From contig CANGOA010000008.1 in NCBI GenBank assembly GCA_947455255.1, forward strand, positions 1 to 40,309: a stretch of 40,309 bases of DNA, given 5' to 3'. The stretch is from Flavobacteriia bacterium. Its GTDB lineage: Bacteria > Bacteroidota > Bacteroidia > Flavobacteriales_D > Crocinitomicaceae. The stretch's first letter is position 1. Each line of letters begins with the position of its first letter. Both the position numbers and the translations under genes were made by a program. This document shows positions 16,401-26,200 of this stretch, one piece after another. Below the pieces are notes generated by a model. The model saw only the letters and a program-made list of their open reading frames with translations. It was not told the DNA's origin and did no database searches.

Positions 16401-16806
16401 GTGCTTTGTAATTATTACCGATGGTTTTTTCTAATAATCCTGGGTCCACTTTTCGATTGACAATTTCTTCAAATACTTGTTGACCTTTTTCTTTTTCAAC
16501 GGGAACGGCTTCTCGTAATTTACCATTTACATCCATTGCAAATCGTGTCACCGACTGACCTTCTCCTAAAGGAAAATGAAGTTCACCTTCTAATATTCGG
16601 TTGTTTGGATTTCTAAAAACGATGTCAAACGTGGTGATAGCAACCGAACCAACGACTTTAATATCGATGGCAACATTTTCAATTTCAATGTTTTCGTTGT
16701 TTTTTACAAAGAGTAATTTCTCTGAGAAAGTGCTTTCGTCGTTTTGCGCAAATCCTTTTCCAACAATGGAAAAAGCAAATATAAAGAGTAGTATAAACGT
16801 TTTCAT
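13468..16806 (-). CDS. VIT-vWA-CarboxypepD_reg-plug-like-TPR-DUF2135 exported protein
   Basis: A 1112-residue exported protein when read from the ATG at 16806, which opens a clean signal peptide (MKTFILLFIFAFSIVGKGFA, then Gln). The ATG at 16815 adds three residues; starts further up would overlap the divergent gene at 16952. Order of parts: VIT domain about 25-155 (FRNPNNRILEGELHFPL, RVYPIPANG); vWA domain about 270-430 with a full metal site (Asp276-x-Ser278-x-Ser280, Thr343, Asp363); a helical linker rich in Gln/Glu; a CarboxypepD_reg-like beta domain about 617-690; a TonB-plug-like strip about 740-792 (EEIQAMPARDVNSVVGTIAGV ... LRGSSDDSKVVYIDGQKIRG); TPR-like helices about 850-945; and a DUF2135 domain about 990-1085 (LNWDTDNCDIDLWVTDPRGE). 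It is probably a large adhesion or assembly protein in the periplasm or at the surface. Function is inferred. Confidence 0.85.
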   Translation of the reverse strand: MKTFILLFIFAFSIVGKGFAQNDESTFSEKLLFVKNNENIEIENVAIDIKVVGSVAITTFDIVFRNPNNRILEGELHFPLGEGQSVTRFAMDVNGKLREAVPVEKEKGQQVFEEIVNRKVDPGLLEKTIGNNYKARVYPIPANGTKHIMIAYEQEIKPSKEGFTYVLPLNFRNKIAQFSINIEVLKSDAKPIFEKNDLENFVFKKWQEFYKAHVSETNFKASSPIIFTIPAKKEAQTLLVGQGIKNPNDHYFYGYLQPEIQQRPKKLPSKLTLIWDVSTSNATKNNERILQLLENYFNKLNTVSVQFVTFSNEIHSEEKIEISKGNWAALKTKIEQLKYDGGTQLGCLDLTKYVADEQILVSDGLSNFGENEITLSNTPLYVINQNQSADHAYLNYISATTGGNYINLLRQTNEQAIEILSNQAFQFISATYNPTELTEVYPTIPTLVNREFTFAGKLLTKKTNITLNYGFGKEITSSINVTIDSTNQETSSLTERLWAVKKINELDIQYEKNKTTIAELGKKYGIVTRNTSLIILETLEDYIRYNIEPPVELQKEFAERMQQRQQEKTKILHTQIEQSVREFQQRLSWWNKEYNPSPKIGGAWVTQKGNTIALQGGVIEGSVYDANTNLPISNALVEIGTTGNGVTTDGLGKFSLVLPKNVTSLVIKAPGKEAQTIKVTANNLSVWMEFEIPKTVKVKTLTRTLIDSKSSKNDDVETINISTHDQEGDENGFNTIVAPRAEEIQAMPARDVNSVVGTIAGVSTSDGEMSLRGSSDDSKVVYIDGQKIRGNSNKPNSNNRQESVPINNGKIKLASWNPDTPYLTKIKEATEGEMYAVYLTQKEEHGNSPSFYIDVADYFFTKNKKIEGLRILSNLAEISQQNHQILRVLAHRLEQLNYTKYAINVFEEVLKIRREEPQSYRDLAAVYAADGQYQRAVDTIYNVVLKSWNGRFPEIGVITNEEMNAIIAKANQQKQTLNLDKIDKRLIAHIPMDIRVVLNWDTDNCDIDLWVTDPRGEKCFYSHNRTNIGGTISRDFTGGYGPEEFIIKHAIPGKYIVQANYYGSTSQTLMGPTTIQLDLYTRYMDATEKKETVTLRLTQNKEILKIAEFEFK

Positions 16807-16821
16807 AGGAAACATTTTGAA

Positions 16822-16846
16822 TATATGTACTTTAAAAGTATATATA
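16822..16846. promoter_or_regulatory. Palindrome in the leader or promoter of the VIT/vWA gene
   Basis: TATATGTACTTT (16822-16833) and AAAGTATATATA (16835-16846) form an imperfect palindrome with one mismatch (a G-T pair). The inner 13 bases TACTTTAAAAGTA are perfect. On the minus strand it includes TACTTTTA, one base off the -7 consensus, so it may cover the promoter of the VIT/vWA gene. Confidence 0.45.
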
Positions 16847-16903
16847 ACGGATGAGTTGATGTTATCGTATAATAAGTTAACATTAAATTTTTTCACTAAT
16901 TCT

Positions 16904-16933
16904 TTGTTTTCCAAACTTAATTTTATATATTTG
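16904..16933 (+). promoter_or_regulatory. Bacteroidota promoter of the small sorting-domain gene
   Basis: TTG (16904-16906), a 19-base spacer and TATATTTG (16926-16933) match the consensus exactly. Transcription would begin roughly 10 bases before the ATG at 16952, giving a very short leader. Confidence 0.65.
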
Positions 16934-16951
16934 AATAAATCAATGTGAACG

Positions 16952-17275
16952 ATGAAAGTTTTTTTGGTATCTTTTTTCCTTTTCTTATCTGTTGGATTGT
17001 TTGCACAATCTACTAGTAAAGTTGTGGATACGGACGACATCACCGTTGCACTTTATCCAAATCCAGCTTCTGAATTTTTGAATGTTACCATCAAAGGTGG
17101 TTTGACAAAAGGAAGTATTAAAATATTTAGTGCTTTAGGAACAGAGATTTATGCGGATGAGTTGGATAATTTCAAAAAAATTGATTTATCTGATTTTAAG
17201 AATAATGTTTATTTAGTAAATATTTATTCGAATGAAGTGTTAGTTCAAACTACTCGTTTTGTTGTAAGACACTGA
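16952..17275 (+). CDS. Stand-alone T9SS type A sorting-domain protein
   Basis: A 107-residue protein made of only two parts. Residues 1-19 are a signal peptide (MKVFLVSFFLFLSVGLFAQ), followed by a short linker, and residues about 30-107 are a complete type A sorting domain (VALYPNPASEFLNVTI, GSIKIFSALGTEIY, NNVYLVNIYSNE, TRFVV). There is no passenger domain. In known T9SS cargo such a domain is recognised by the translocon and normally cut off after export. Here it may act alone as a tiny surface protein or a binding partner, or it may be the remnant of a longer cargo; the clean signal peptide and consensus promoter argue against decay. It is divergent from the VIT/vWA gene and about 100 bases before maeB. 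Confidence 0.85.
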   Translation: MKVFLVSFFLFLSVGLFAQSTSKVVDTDDITVALYPNPASEFLNVTIKGGLTKGSIKIFSALGTEIYADELDNFKKIDLSDFKNNVYLVNIYSNEVLVQTTRFVVRH

Positions 17276-17280
17276 TTTTT

Positions 17281-17302
17281 AATCTAAAATTCAGATTTTT
17301 TT
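17281..17302 (+). terminator. Weak hairpin with T-run
   Basis: AATCT (17281-17285) pairs with AGATT (17293-17297) and is followed by a run of T to 17302. The stem is only 5 bp, so any stop of transcription after the small sorting-domain gene would be partial. Confidence 0.35.
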
Positions 17303-17323
17303 ACCCTATTTTATTTCTTGTTT

Positions 17324-17357
17324 TTGATTCATTAATCCTTGATTTTTCTTACATTTG
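17324..17357 (+). promoter_or_regulatory. Bacteroidota promoter of maeB-ruvA-sprA
   Basis: TTG (17324-17326), a 23-base spacer and TACATTTG (17350-17357) match the consensus at its upper spacing limit. The ATG of maeB follows 23 bases later. Because maeB, ruvA and sprA are only 3 bases apart, this could drive all three. Confidence 0.6.
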
Positions 17358-17380
17358 CTCTGAAAAATATCCAATAGATT

Positions 17381-19648
17381 ATGGCAAAAATTCGCAAACA
17401 AGATGCTCTAGATTACCACTCCAGTGGTCGACCAGGAAAAGTACAAGTTGTTCCTACAAAACCTTACGCTTCACCACGAGATTTATCATTAGCTTATTCA
17501 CCAGGTGTTGCAGAACCATGTCTAAAAATTGCAGAAAATGCAGATGATGTATATAAATATACCGCTAAAGGAAACCTAGTAGCTGTAATCTCTAACGGTA
17601 CTGCAGTTCTTGGATTAGGAAATATTGGACCCTTGGCTTCTAAGCCAGTAATGGAAGGAAAAGGAGTTTTATTCAAAATCTTCGCCGACATTGATGTTTT
17701 TGATATTGAAGTAGATGCTTCTGACCCAGAATTATTTATACAAACAGTAAAAGCAATTGCTCCAACCTTCGGTGGAATCAATTTAGAAGATATCAAAGCG
17801 CCTGAAGCATTTGAAATTGAACGTCGCTTGAAAGAGGAATTGAATATTCCAATCATGCACGACGACCAACACGGAACAGCGATTATTTCTTCTGCAGCTT
17901 TATTGAATGCTTTAGAATTGGCAGATAAAAAAATTGGTGATGTTGTAATTGTTATATCAGGTGCAGGAGCAGCAGCAATGTCATGTGCGAAGCTATATAT
18001 TTCCTTAGGTGCGGATGTGAAGAAAATATTCATGTTCGACAGTAAAGGGTTATTACATGCAGGTAGAAAAGACTTGGAGGACAATAAATTGATTTTTGGT
18101 TCACATACTAGCGGCGACAAAACCTTAGAAGAAATGTTTGTTAATGCAGATGTATTCTTAGGTTTATCCAAAGGAAATTTGGTTTCTAAAGATATGATTG
18201 CTTCGATGGCGAATGATCCAATCGTATTTGCATTAGCGAATCCAGAACCAGAGATTTCCTACAAAGATGCTGTTTCCGTTCGTAAAGATATTATCATGGC
18301 AACTGGTCGTTCAGACCATCCTAACCAAGTGAATAATGTATTGGGATTCCCATTTATTTTCCGTGGTGCTTTGGATGTTCGCGCAACAACCATCAATGAA
18401 GAGATGAAGTTGGCTGCGGTGAAAGCGATTGCTTCCTTAGCAAAAGAAACGATTCCAGAAGAAGTAATTGAAGCCTATGGAGATAAAAGCATTTCTTTTG
18501 GTCGCGAACAAATTATTCCAAAACCACTAGATACGCGTTTGATTTACTATGTAGCTCCAGCAGTTGCAAAAGCAGCGATGGATTCTGGAGTAGCACAAAA
18601 TCCAATTACGGATTGGGATGCGTACGAAATGGAATTAAAAAACCGTTTAGGTTTAGACAATAAGTTATTGAGAAACATTACTGTAAAAGCACAAAGCAAT
18701 CCAAAACGTGTTGTTTTTGCTGAAGCAGATAATTATAAAGTATTAAAAGCAGCGCAATTTGCGAGTGAAGAAGGAGTGGCGTTTCCAATTTTATTAGGAA
18801 ACAAAAAACGTATCGAAGCTATCATCAATGAATATGCATTGGAGTTTACAGAATTTGAAATCGTAGATCCGAAGTCGGAAGAAGAGCAAGAAAGACGTAT
18901 AGCTTATGGTAAAGGATTTTTCGAAAAACGTAAACGCAAAGGATTTACAGAATTTGAATCCATACAAATCATGCGTGAGCGAAATCACTTTGGTGCCATG
19001 ATGGTAGAAACTGGTGATGCTGACGCGATGATTTCAGGAGCAACACGTAACTACAAAGATGTTGTAAAACCTGCTATTCAAACGATAGGAACACAAAAAG
19101 ATGTGAAAACGATTGCAGGTCTTTATATTTTGATGACAAAACGTGGTCCATTATTCTTAGCGGATACGACCATCAACATGGATCCTACAGCAGAGGAAAT
19201 CGCTGAAATCACCAACAATGTAGCGAAGACTATTCGTAAGTTTAAAGTGGTTCCAAAAATTGCCTTATTGAGTTATTCTAATTTTGGTTCTTCCCCAGGG
19301 AAAGATTCCATTAAAATGGCACAAGCGGTAGATATTCTTCATGAAAAATACCCTAGCTTGGTGGTAGATGGTGAAGTACAAGCAAACTTTGCCTTGAACA
19401 ATGATTTGATGAATGAGAAATTTTCATTTTCAACGTTGGCAAACAAACAAGTTAACACCTTGATATTCCCTAATTTATCTTCGGGAAATATTGCATATAA
19501 ATTATTACAAGAAATGATTGAAGGGGAAGCGATAGGTCCAATTTTGGTTGGTTTAAAAAAATCAATACACGTAGTTCAAATGGGTGCTTCAGTTCGTGAA
19601 ATAGTAAATATGGTGAAAGTAGCTGTTGTTGATGCTCAAAATAAATAA
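17381..19648 (+). CDS. maeB: NADP-dependent malic enzyme with phosphotransacetylase-like domain
   Basis: A 755-residue cytosolic enzyme converting malate to pyruvate and CO2 with NADP reduction, the usual length for the MaeB hybrid. The N-terminal 430 residues are the malic enzyme: YSPGVAEPCLKIAE near 39-52, the INLEDIKAPEAFEIERRLKEE block, the metal-site HDDQHGTAI motif near 160, and the dinucleotide motif ISGAGAAA near 192-199. A C-terminal phosphotransacetylase-like domain (about 440-755; RVVFAEADNYKVLKAAQF ... ITNNVAKTIRKFKVVPKIALLSYSNFGS) is fused on. In known members this domain has a regulatory or structural role and lacks proven acetyltransferase activity. It is the first gene of the maeB-ruvA-sprA group; its stop is 3 bases before the ruvA ATG. 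Confidence 0.95.
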   Translation: MAKIRKQDALDYHSSGRPGKVQVVPTKPYASPRDLSLAYSPGVAEPCLKIAENADDVYKYTAKGNLVAVISNGTAVLGLGNIGPLASKPVMEGKGVLFKIFADIDVFDIEVDASDPELFIQTVKAIAPTFGGINLEDIKAPEAFEIERRLKEELNIPIMHDDQHGTAIISSAALLNALELADKKIGDVVIVISGAGAAAMSCAKLYISLGADVKKIFMFDSKGLLHAGRKDLEDNKLIFGSHTSGDKTLEEMFVNADVFLGLSKGNLVSKDMIASMANDPIVFALANPEPEISYKDAVSVRKDIIMATGRSDHPNQVNNVLGFPFIFRGALDVRATTINEEMKLAAVKAIASLAKETIPEEVIEAYGDKSISFGREQIIPKPLDTRLIYYVAPAVAKAAMDSGVAQNPITDWDAYEMELKNRLGLDNKLLRNITVKAQSNPKRVVFAEADNYKVLKAAQFASEEGVAFPILLGNKKRIEAIINEYALEFTEFEIVDPKSEEEQERRIAYGKGFFEKRKRKGFTEFESIQIMRERNHFGAMMVETGDADAMISGATRNYKDVVKPAIQTIGTQKDVKTIAGLYILMTKRGPLFLADTTINMDPTAEEIAEITNNVAKTIRKFKVVPKIALLSYSNFGSSPGKDSIKMAQAVDILHEKYPSLVVDGEVQANFALNNDLMNEKFSFSTLANKQVNTLIFPNLSSGNIAYKLLQEMIEGEAIGPILVGLKKSIHVVQMGASVREIVNMVKVAVVDAQNK

Positions 19649-19651
19649 GAA

Positions 19652-20227
19652 ATGATAGCACACATCAATGGTAAACTAGTAGAAAAAAATCCAACCACTC
19701 TTATCATAGAATGTGGAGGATTGGGGTATGAAGTGAAAATTTCATTGAATACATTTTCTACAATTGGTTCGGAAGAATCTGTGAAAGTGTTTACTCAATT
19801 TATAGTTCGCGAGGATGCACAAATACTGTATGGGTTTGCGACGAAAGAAGAACGAGAAATGTTTAACCATTTGATCTCGGTGTCTGGAATTGGTCCTAAT
19901 ACAGCGATGATTATGTTGTCTTCACTCGTTCCTGAGGAAATTGCACACGCAATTCAAGTAGAAGACGTGCGTACAATTCAGAGTATCAAAGGTATAGGAA
20001 TAAAAACTGCGCAACGTGTTATTGTTGATTTGAAAGATAAAATGGTGAAAATGAGTTTTTCTGCCCAGATTTCTTCTGTTGGACACAATACAAATCGTTT
20101 TGATGCGTTAACGGCTTTAGTTTCTTTAGGATTTGATAAGAAGAATGCGGAAAAAGCAATCGAAAAAGTGAGTCAAGGAGAGGAGACGGTTGAGCAAATC
20201 ATTAAAGGAGCGCTTAAAATTTTGTAA
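19652..20227 (+). CDS. ruvA: Holliday-junction branch-migration protein RuvA
   Basis: A 191-residue protein of the RuvAB branch-migration complex, which binds four-way junctions as a tetramer and loads the RuvB motor. Domain I (about 1-64) is the OB fold starting MIAHINGKLVEKNPTTLIIECGGLGYEV. Domain II has the two helix-hairpin-helix motifs VSGIGPNTAMIML and IKGIGIKTAQRVIVDLKDK. Domain III, the RuvB-binding UBA-like end, is NRFDALTALVSLGFDKKNAEKAIEKV. ruvB and ruvC are not here. The gene begins 3 bases after maeB and ends 3 bases before the TTG start of sprA, all in one reading phase, so translation of sprA probably depends on ribosomes finishing ruvA. Confidence 0.97.
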   Translation: MIAHINGKLVEKNPTTLIIECGGLGYEVKISLNTFSTIGSEESVKVFTQFIVREDAQILYGFATKEEREMFNHLISVSGIGPNTAMIMLSSLVPEEIAHAIQVEDVRTIQSIKGIGIKTAQRVIVDLKDKMVKMSFSAQISSVGHNTNRFDALTALVSLGFDKKNAEKAIEKVSQGEETVEQIIKGALKIL

Positions 20228-20230
20228 ACA

Positions 20231-23200
20231 TTGACTAGATATATTAACAGCTATAAACAATATTGTAGCAAGGTGATTTTTATTACCTTGCTATCTTTGT
20301 TTTATGGCAGTTTGTATGCGCAAGACTCGATAAAATCGCTTCCTTTTCCTATTAAGAAGACGTATGACCCATCTCAAAATACACCACAACGCTTTGATTT
20401 AGGGGATCCAAGTAAATTAAAACAAACCATCGTTTACGATCCAGTCTTACGTAAGTATATTTTTAAAGAGACATTAGGAGATTCTACTTCAATTAATTAT
20501 CGAAATCCATCGATGATGACATTGAAAGAATATTTGGAGTATGAACGTAAAAAATCTTTAGCAAATAATTGGAAAGATAAGATAGATGCACAGACTGAAT
20601 CAGGTCAACCTTTGGTGGCACCGATAAAAGTTGGAGGAAAGGGATTTGCAAACTTTTTTGGTTCGGATGAAATTAGTATCAAACCACAAGGTTCCGTTGA
20701 AGTTTCCATGGGAATTAATCATTCGCGTTTGGATAACCCCATTCTACCTGTTGCTCAACGTAGCTTGACACGATTTGATTTTCAACAAAATATGCAAATT
20801 AATTTAGTTGGTCAAATTGGAACAAAATTAAAGTTAAGTACGAGTTATAATAGTCAGGCAGCTTTTGATTTCGAAAATGTTATGAAATTAGCATATACAG
20901 GAGATGAAGATCAAATTCTACAAAAAGTGGAACTTGGAAATGTTTCCTTGCCATTAACTACTTCATTGATTCAAGGTTCTCAAACTCTATTTGGGATTAA
21001 AACACAATGGAAATTTGGTAAATTAACTATTGATAATGTTATTGCTTCTTCGAAAGGAAAAAAGTCGGAAATAAATGTTTCTGGTAAGTCGCAAGTTCAA
21101 AATTTTGAGTTGACAGCAGACAACTATGAAGCTAATCGCCACTATTTCATAGGACATTATTTTAGAAATGCGTATGACACAGCAATGGCTCAGTTGCCAA
21201 TTGTGAATTCGCAAATCAATATTACACGTATGGAGGTTTGGTTAACTAACCGCGTAAACAGTACTTTAAACACACGTAATATCGTTGCATTTACCGATTT
21301 AGGTGAAGCGTTACCTCAAGATGTTCAAGGCACTAATCCTGGTCCTAGTAATTTTGCAACGTCCGTTTTCCCTGATAATAATGCAAATGATTTATACTCA
21401 TGGTTATTAAATCAAGACCAAATAAAAGGATTTTCAAATGCTGTTACTGCTTTGTCAAATGTAGTTACTACCCCAGGGCCATTTAAACAAACGGTTGAAT
21501 ATGAAAAAGTAGAAAATGCACGAAAATTAACAGACCAAGAATTTTCATATAATGCATTATTAGGATATATATCTCTAAATCAACCTATTATCAATGATGA
21601 GGTATTAGCTGTTGCATATGAATATACCTATCAAGGCAAAACATATCAAGTAGGACAGTTTTCTACGGATGGTGTTGATGGAAAATCCGCACTTTTCTTG
21701 AAATTATTAAAACCTACTTTGACCAATCCTAAAAACAAAATTTGGGACTTAATGATGAAAAACGTTTACTCGATAGGCGCATATTCTTTAGATAAACAAG
21801 GTTTCCGTTTGGATGTCATGTACAATAATCCTGCAACTAGTTTACCTGTAAACTTTTTCCCTTACGATGGGTTGGATAAAGAACAATTAGTATCGCTATT
21901 AGGGATGGACAAAATGAATGTCAACAATCAACCATTTTCAGATGGTTTGTTTGACTTTGCTCCAGTAAATTTTAATGGAAATAAAGCAGATAATGGAGGA
22001 ACAATAAATCCTAAAAATGGTCGTATCTATTTCTCAACCATTGAGCCGTTTGGTCAAACATTGCGACAAAAAATGATTGCAAAAGGTATTCCTGTTAGTA
22101 CAGTCGATAAAATTGCTTTTACAGAATTATACGATTCAACCAAAACGGCAGCACAACAATTACCATCAAAAAATCGATTTATCTTCAAGGGTCAATACCA
22201 ATCATCTGTTAGTTCTGACATCCCTTTAAATGCACTGAACGTTCCACAAGGAGCTGTTTCGGTTACGGCAGGTGGAATAAAATTAGTAGAAGGAACAGAT
22301 TATTCTGTTGATTACAACTTAGGTCGAGTTAAAATTTTGAATACTGGTGTATTAGAATCAAATACGCCAATTAAGGTTTCTGTAGAAAGTAATTCTGTAT
22401 TTGGTTTTCAAGCGCGTTCAATGATAGGTACGCATTTGAATTATCGATTTAATAAAGATTTTAATATTGGTGCAACGTGGATGCGTATGACCGAGCGACC
22501 AATTACACAAAAAGTAGATATTGGTTCAGAACCTTTTAAAAATAATATGATAGGGTTGGATATTGCTTTTAAGCACGATCTACCTTTTTTAACAAAAGCG
22601 GTAGATTTTTTACCAATGCTTTCAACACGAGCTAAATCATCCATTTCCTTTACAGGGGAAGTTGCACACTTGATCCCAGGTACTCCAAACGCAATTTCAT
22701 CTACTGGAATATCGTATGTAGATGATTTTGAAGGCAGTCAAAGTACGATAGATTTACGCACACAAACTGCATGGAAATTGGCTTCCATTCCACAATACCA
22801 ACCAGATCTATTTCCAGAAGCAGCAAATAAAGATTTAAGCGCAGGATTTAAACGCGCGAATATTGCTTGGTATTTGATAGACCCAATGTTTTATCAAGCA
22901 GGTGCTACTACACCGAAACATATTATTGATAACCCTCAAATGCTCACCGATAGTAGGATGCGTATGGTTAGCCAGAAAGATATTTTTCCAAATTTACAAC
23001 AACAATATGGTACGTTTACGAATATTCCAATTTTAGAACTTGCTTATTATCCAAAAGAGCGTGGAATGTATAACTATGATACTATTTCTATGCTTGATAA
23101 ATTAGGACAATTTCAAAATCCAGGTTCTAAATGGGGTGGAATTATGCGTTCATTAAGTACAAATGATTTTGAGTTGTCAAATATTGAATTTATCCAGTTT

Positions 23201-26200
23201 TGGATATTGGATCCATTTAACGAAGATGTTGTAAAAGCGAATCAGAATATTGTACCATCGGGAGGTGATTTATATTTCAACTTAGGAAATATTTCAGAAG
23301 ATGTACTGCCAGATTCACGTAAAGAATTTGAAAATGGTTTACCACCTGCTCCAACAACTAGTATGGAAAATTTAGATGTAACACAATGGGCACGTGTTTC
23401 TACTCAAAATGTGGTTGTAAATGCGTTTGATCCAAGTTCTACAGCGCTAGAAAATCAAGATATTGGTTTAGATGGCTGGAATAATGATGCTGAAAAATCA
23501 CAATTTGCTAACTATGTGAAATGGGTGCAAAACAATCCTATCCTTGAACCAGATGTAAAAAATAAAATGCTTTCCGACCCATCCAACGATGATTATACGT
23601 ATTATCGAAATGATACGTATGATAATGAAAAGGCGGATATTCTAACACGTTATAAGCGTTATAATAGACATCAAGGTAATTCTCCTTCGTTAGAAATGTC
23701 TGCAAAACTAAATGCGGCTGGATATACTACTCAAGCAACAAATTTGCCAGATGTGGAAGATTTGAATCAAGACAACAATTTATCGGAATCTGAAAGCTAC
23801 TACCAATATAAAGTTAGTCTACGCTCGAAAGATTTAGAAATTGGAAAAAATTATGTGACAAACATTCAAACTTATACAAATGGTACAAAAACTGAGCGCT
23901 GGATTCAATTTAAAGTTCCAATTCGTGAACCTCAAAAAATCGTAAATGGTATTACTGATTTCCGTTCTATACGCTTTATGCGTATGTTTTTAAAAGACTT
24001 TAATGACGAGGTTTTAGTTCGTTTTGCTCGATTAGAATTTATTCGTGGTGAATGGAGAAAATATTTAGGAGATTTGAATTTACCTGGAGAAACGTTTCAA
24101 ACTGATCCAAACTTAACAACGTTTAATATTTCTGCTGTTAATATTGAAGAGAATGCATCTCGAACACCAATAAATTATGTTGTTCCTCCAGGAATTTTAA
24201 GAGAAATTGACCCGTCTCAAGTACAACAACGTCAAATGAACGAACAATCTTTAGCTTTTGAGGTATGTAACTTGAAAGATGGTTCGGCAAGAGCTGCGTA
24301 TAAAAATGTGCAGTTTGATGTAAGAACCTACAAGAAATTGAAAATGTTTGTTCACGCAGAGGAAATAACAAAATCAAGCCCACTTAAATCAAACGATTTA
24401 ACATTGTTTGTTCGTCTAGGTTCTGATTTTACTGATAATTACTATGAGTATGAAATGCCAATGTCTTCTACGGTATGGAATACGACTTCTCCAAATGAAA
24501 TTTGGCCGGATGCTAACAATATGGAAATAGACTTTGATAATTTATTATTGGTCAAGAAGAAAAGAAATGATATAACTGCTAATCCTAGTTCGACAATAAC
24601 GAATGCAACGGAGTATGTAATGGTGGATCCAGCAAACTCAACCCGTTATATCAAAGTAAAAGGTAGTCCTAATTTACAAGGAATAAAAACCATTATGATT
24701 GGTGTTCGAAATCCTGCAATCGATAATAATAAATTATGGAGTGACGATGGTTTACCTAAATGTGGAAATATATGGATTAACGAATTGCGTTTAACGGATT
24801 TCCAAAGCAATGGTGGATCAGCTGCTGTTGGTCGTATGCAAGTTCAAGCAGCAGATTTTGCAAATGTTTCGGTTTCAGGAAATTATGCTGGGGTAAACTG
24901 GGGATCAATCGAAAGCCGTGTTCAAGAACGCCAACGTAACGAACAAATTGGTTTTGACTTTAATACAACGATGCAGTTAGGTCAATTTTTAGGAAATAAA
25001 TTAAAAGTATCCTTACCATTTTTCTATGGATATAATTTAGGTATTATCAACCCAGAATATGATCCATTTAATCCGGACATTAAATTAAGTGATTATTCTT
25101 TATCTGAAAAAAATCAACGTGCAAAAGCAGGACAGGATTTTACAGAACGAAGATCCTATAACTTTACAAATGTGCGTAAAGAAGCCAATCCTGATGCAAA
25201 AGCTCATTTTTGGAATTTGTCAAACTTTTCAGCTACCTATGGATACAATGAAACATATAAACGTGATTTTAATATTGAATATGATCGAACAAGAAGCTGG
25301 AAGAGTGCCTTGACCTATAGTTATAGCTTTACTAGCAAACCTATAGAACCTTTCAAAAAAGTAAAATTCATGCAGAAGTCCAAATGGTGGAACATTATAA
25401 AGGATGCAAATTTTTATTTGACGCCTAAGACCATTTCAATAAATAATGACGTATTGCGGAACTATAACGAAAGGAAGGTGCGAAATAATCTTGCACCTAC
25501 CTATGAATTTACTCCGGTTTACGTAAAATCATTTACTTGGAATCGAACGTATAGTTTTGGATATGATATTACAAAAAATCTAAAATTTAATTTTAATGCC
25601 TCAGATAGAGCTATTTTTGATGAATCAAATGGTCGTGTGGATAAAAAGGCAGACCCTGTAGGATATCAAGTTTTCTTAGATACGATTAAACGTCAGTTAA
25701 ATACCTTAGGTAAAACGATGGATTATACACATGATTATGCTTTTAATTATAACATGCCATTTGATAAAATTCCATTATTAGATTTTGTAACTGCTTCTGC
25801 AAAATATAGTGGAACATTTAACTGGCAACGAGCTCCACTTGGTCAAAGTCAGTTTGGAAACACGGTACAAAATAGTCGCGTAGTAAATCTTACTACTACT
25901 TTAAACATGACGAATTTTTATTCAAAGGTTCCATACCTAAAGAAAATAATAGAAAGCGGTAAAACAAATACTCGTCCTCAATTAAATACCCAACAAAACC
26001 AACAGGAATCAGCCCAAAAACCAACTAAATTTGACCCTAATGTTACAATGTTTAACAAACCGTACGATCAATTAACTAAAAAAGAACAACGCAAAGAAGA
26101 TAGAAGACGTCGAAGAATTCTACGTAAAGAAAAAAGAGATGCGAGAAAAGCAAAACGTGCAAAAGAACCCGTGAATGTTGTTGTAGCAACAGTTGGGAGG

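Noticed and set aside
16807-17043. Longer N-terminus for the VIT/vWA protein, starting at 17043
   Set aside because: It would overlap the small sorting-domain gene, bury the signal peptide 79 residues in, and cover two promoter regions.
16952-17275. Decayed fragment of a larger T9SS cargo
   Set aside because: It has an intact signal peptide, an in-frame full sorting domain, a consensus promoter and no remnants of a passenger around it, although this cannot be fully excluded.
17494-18171. Open frame of 225 codons antisense to maeB
   Set aside because: It is the shadow of a strongly coding gene, its product is rich in Ser/Ile/Ala with no recognisable domain, and it has no promoter or signal.
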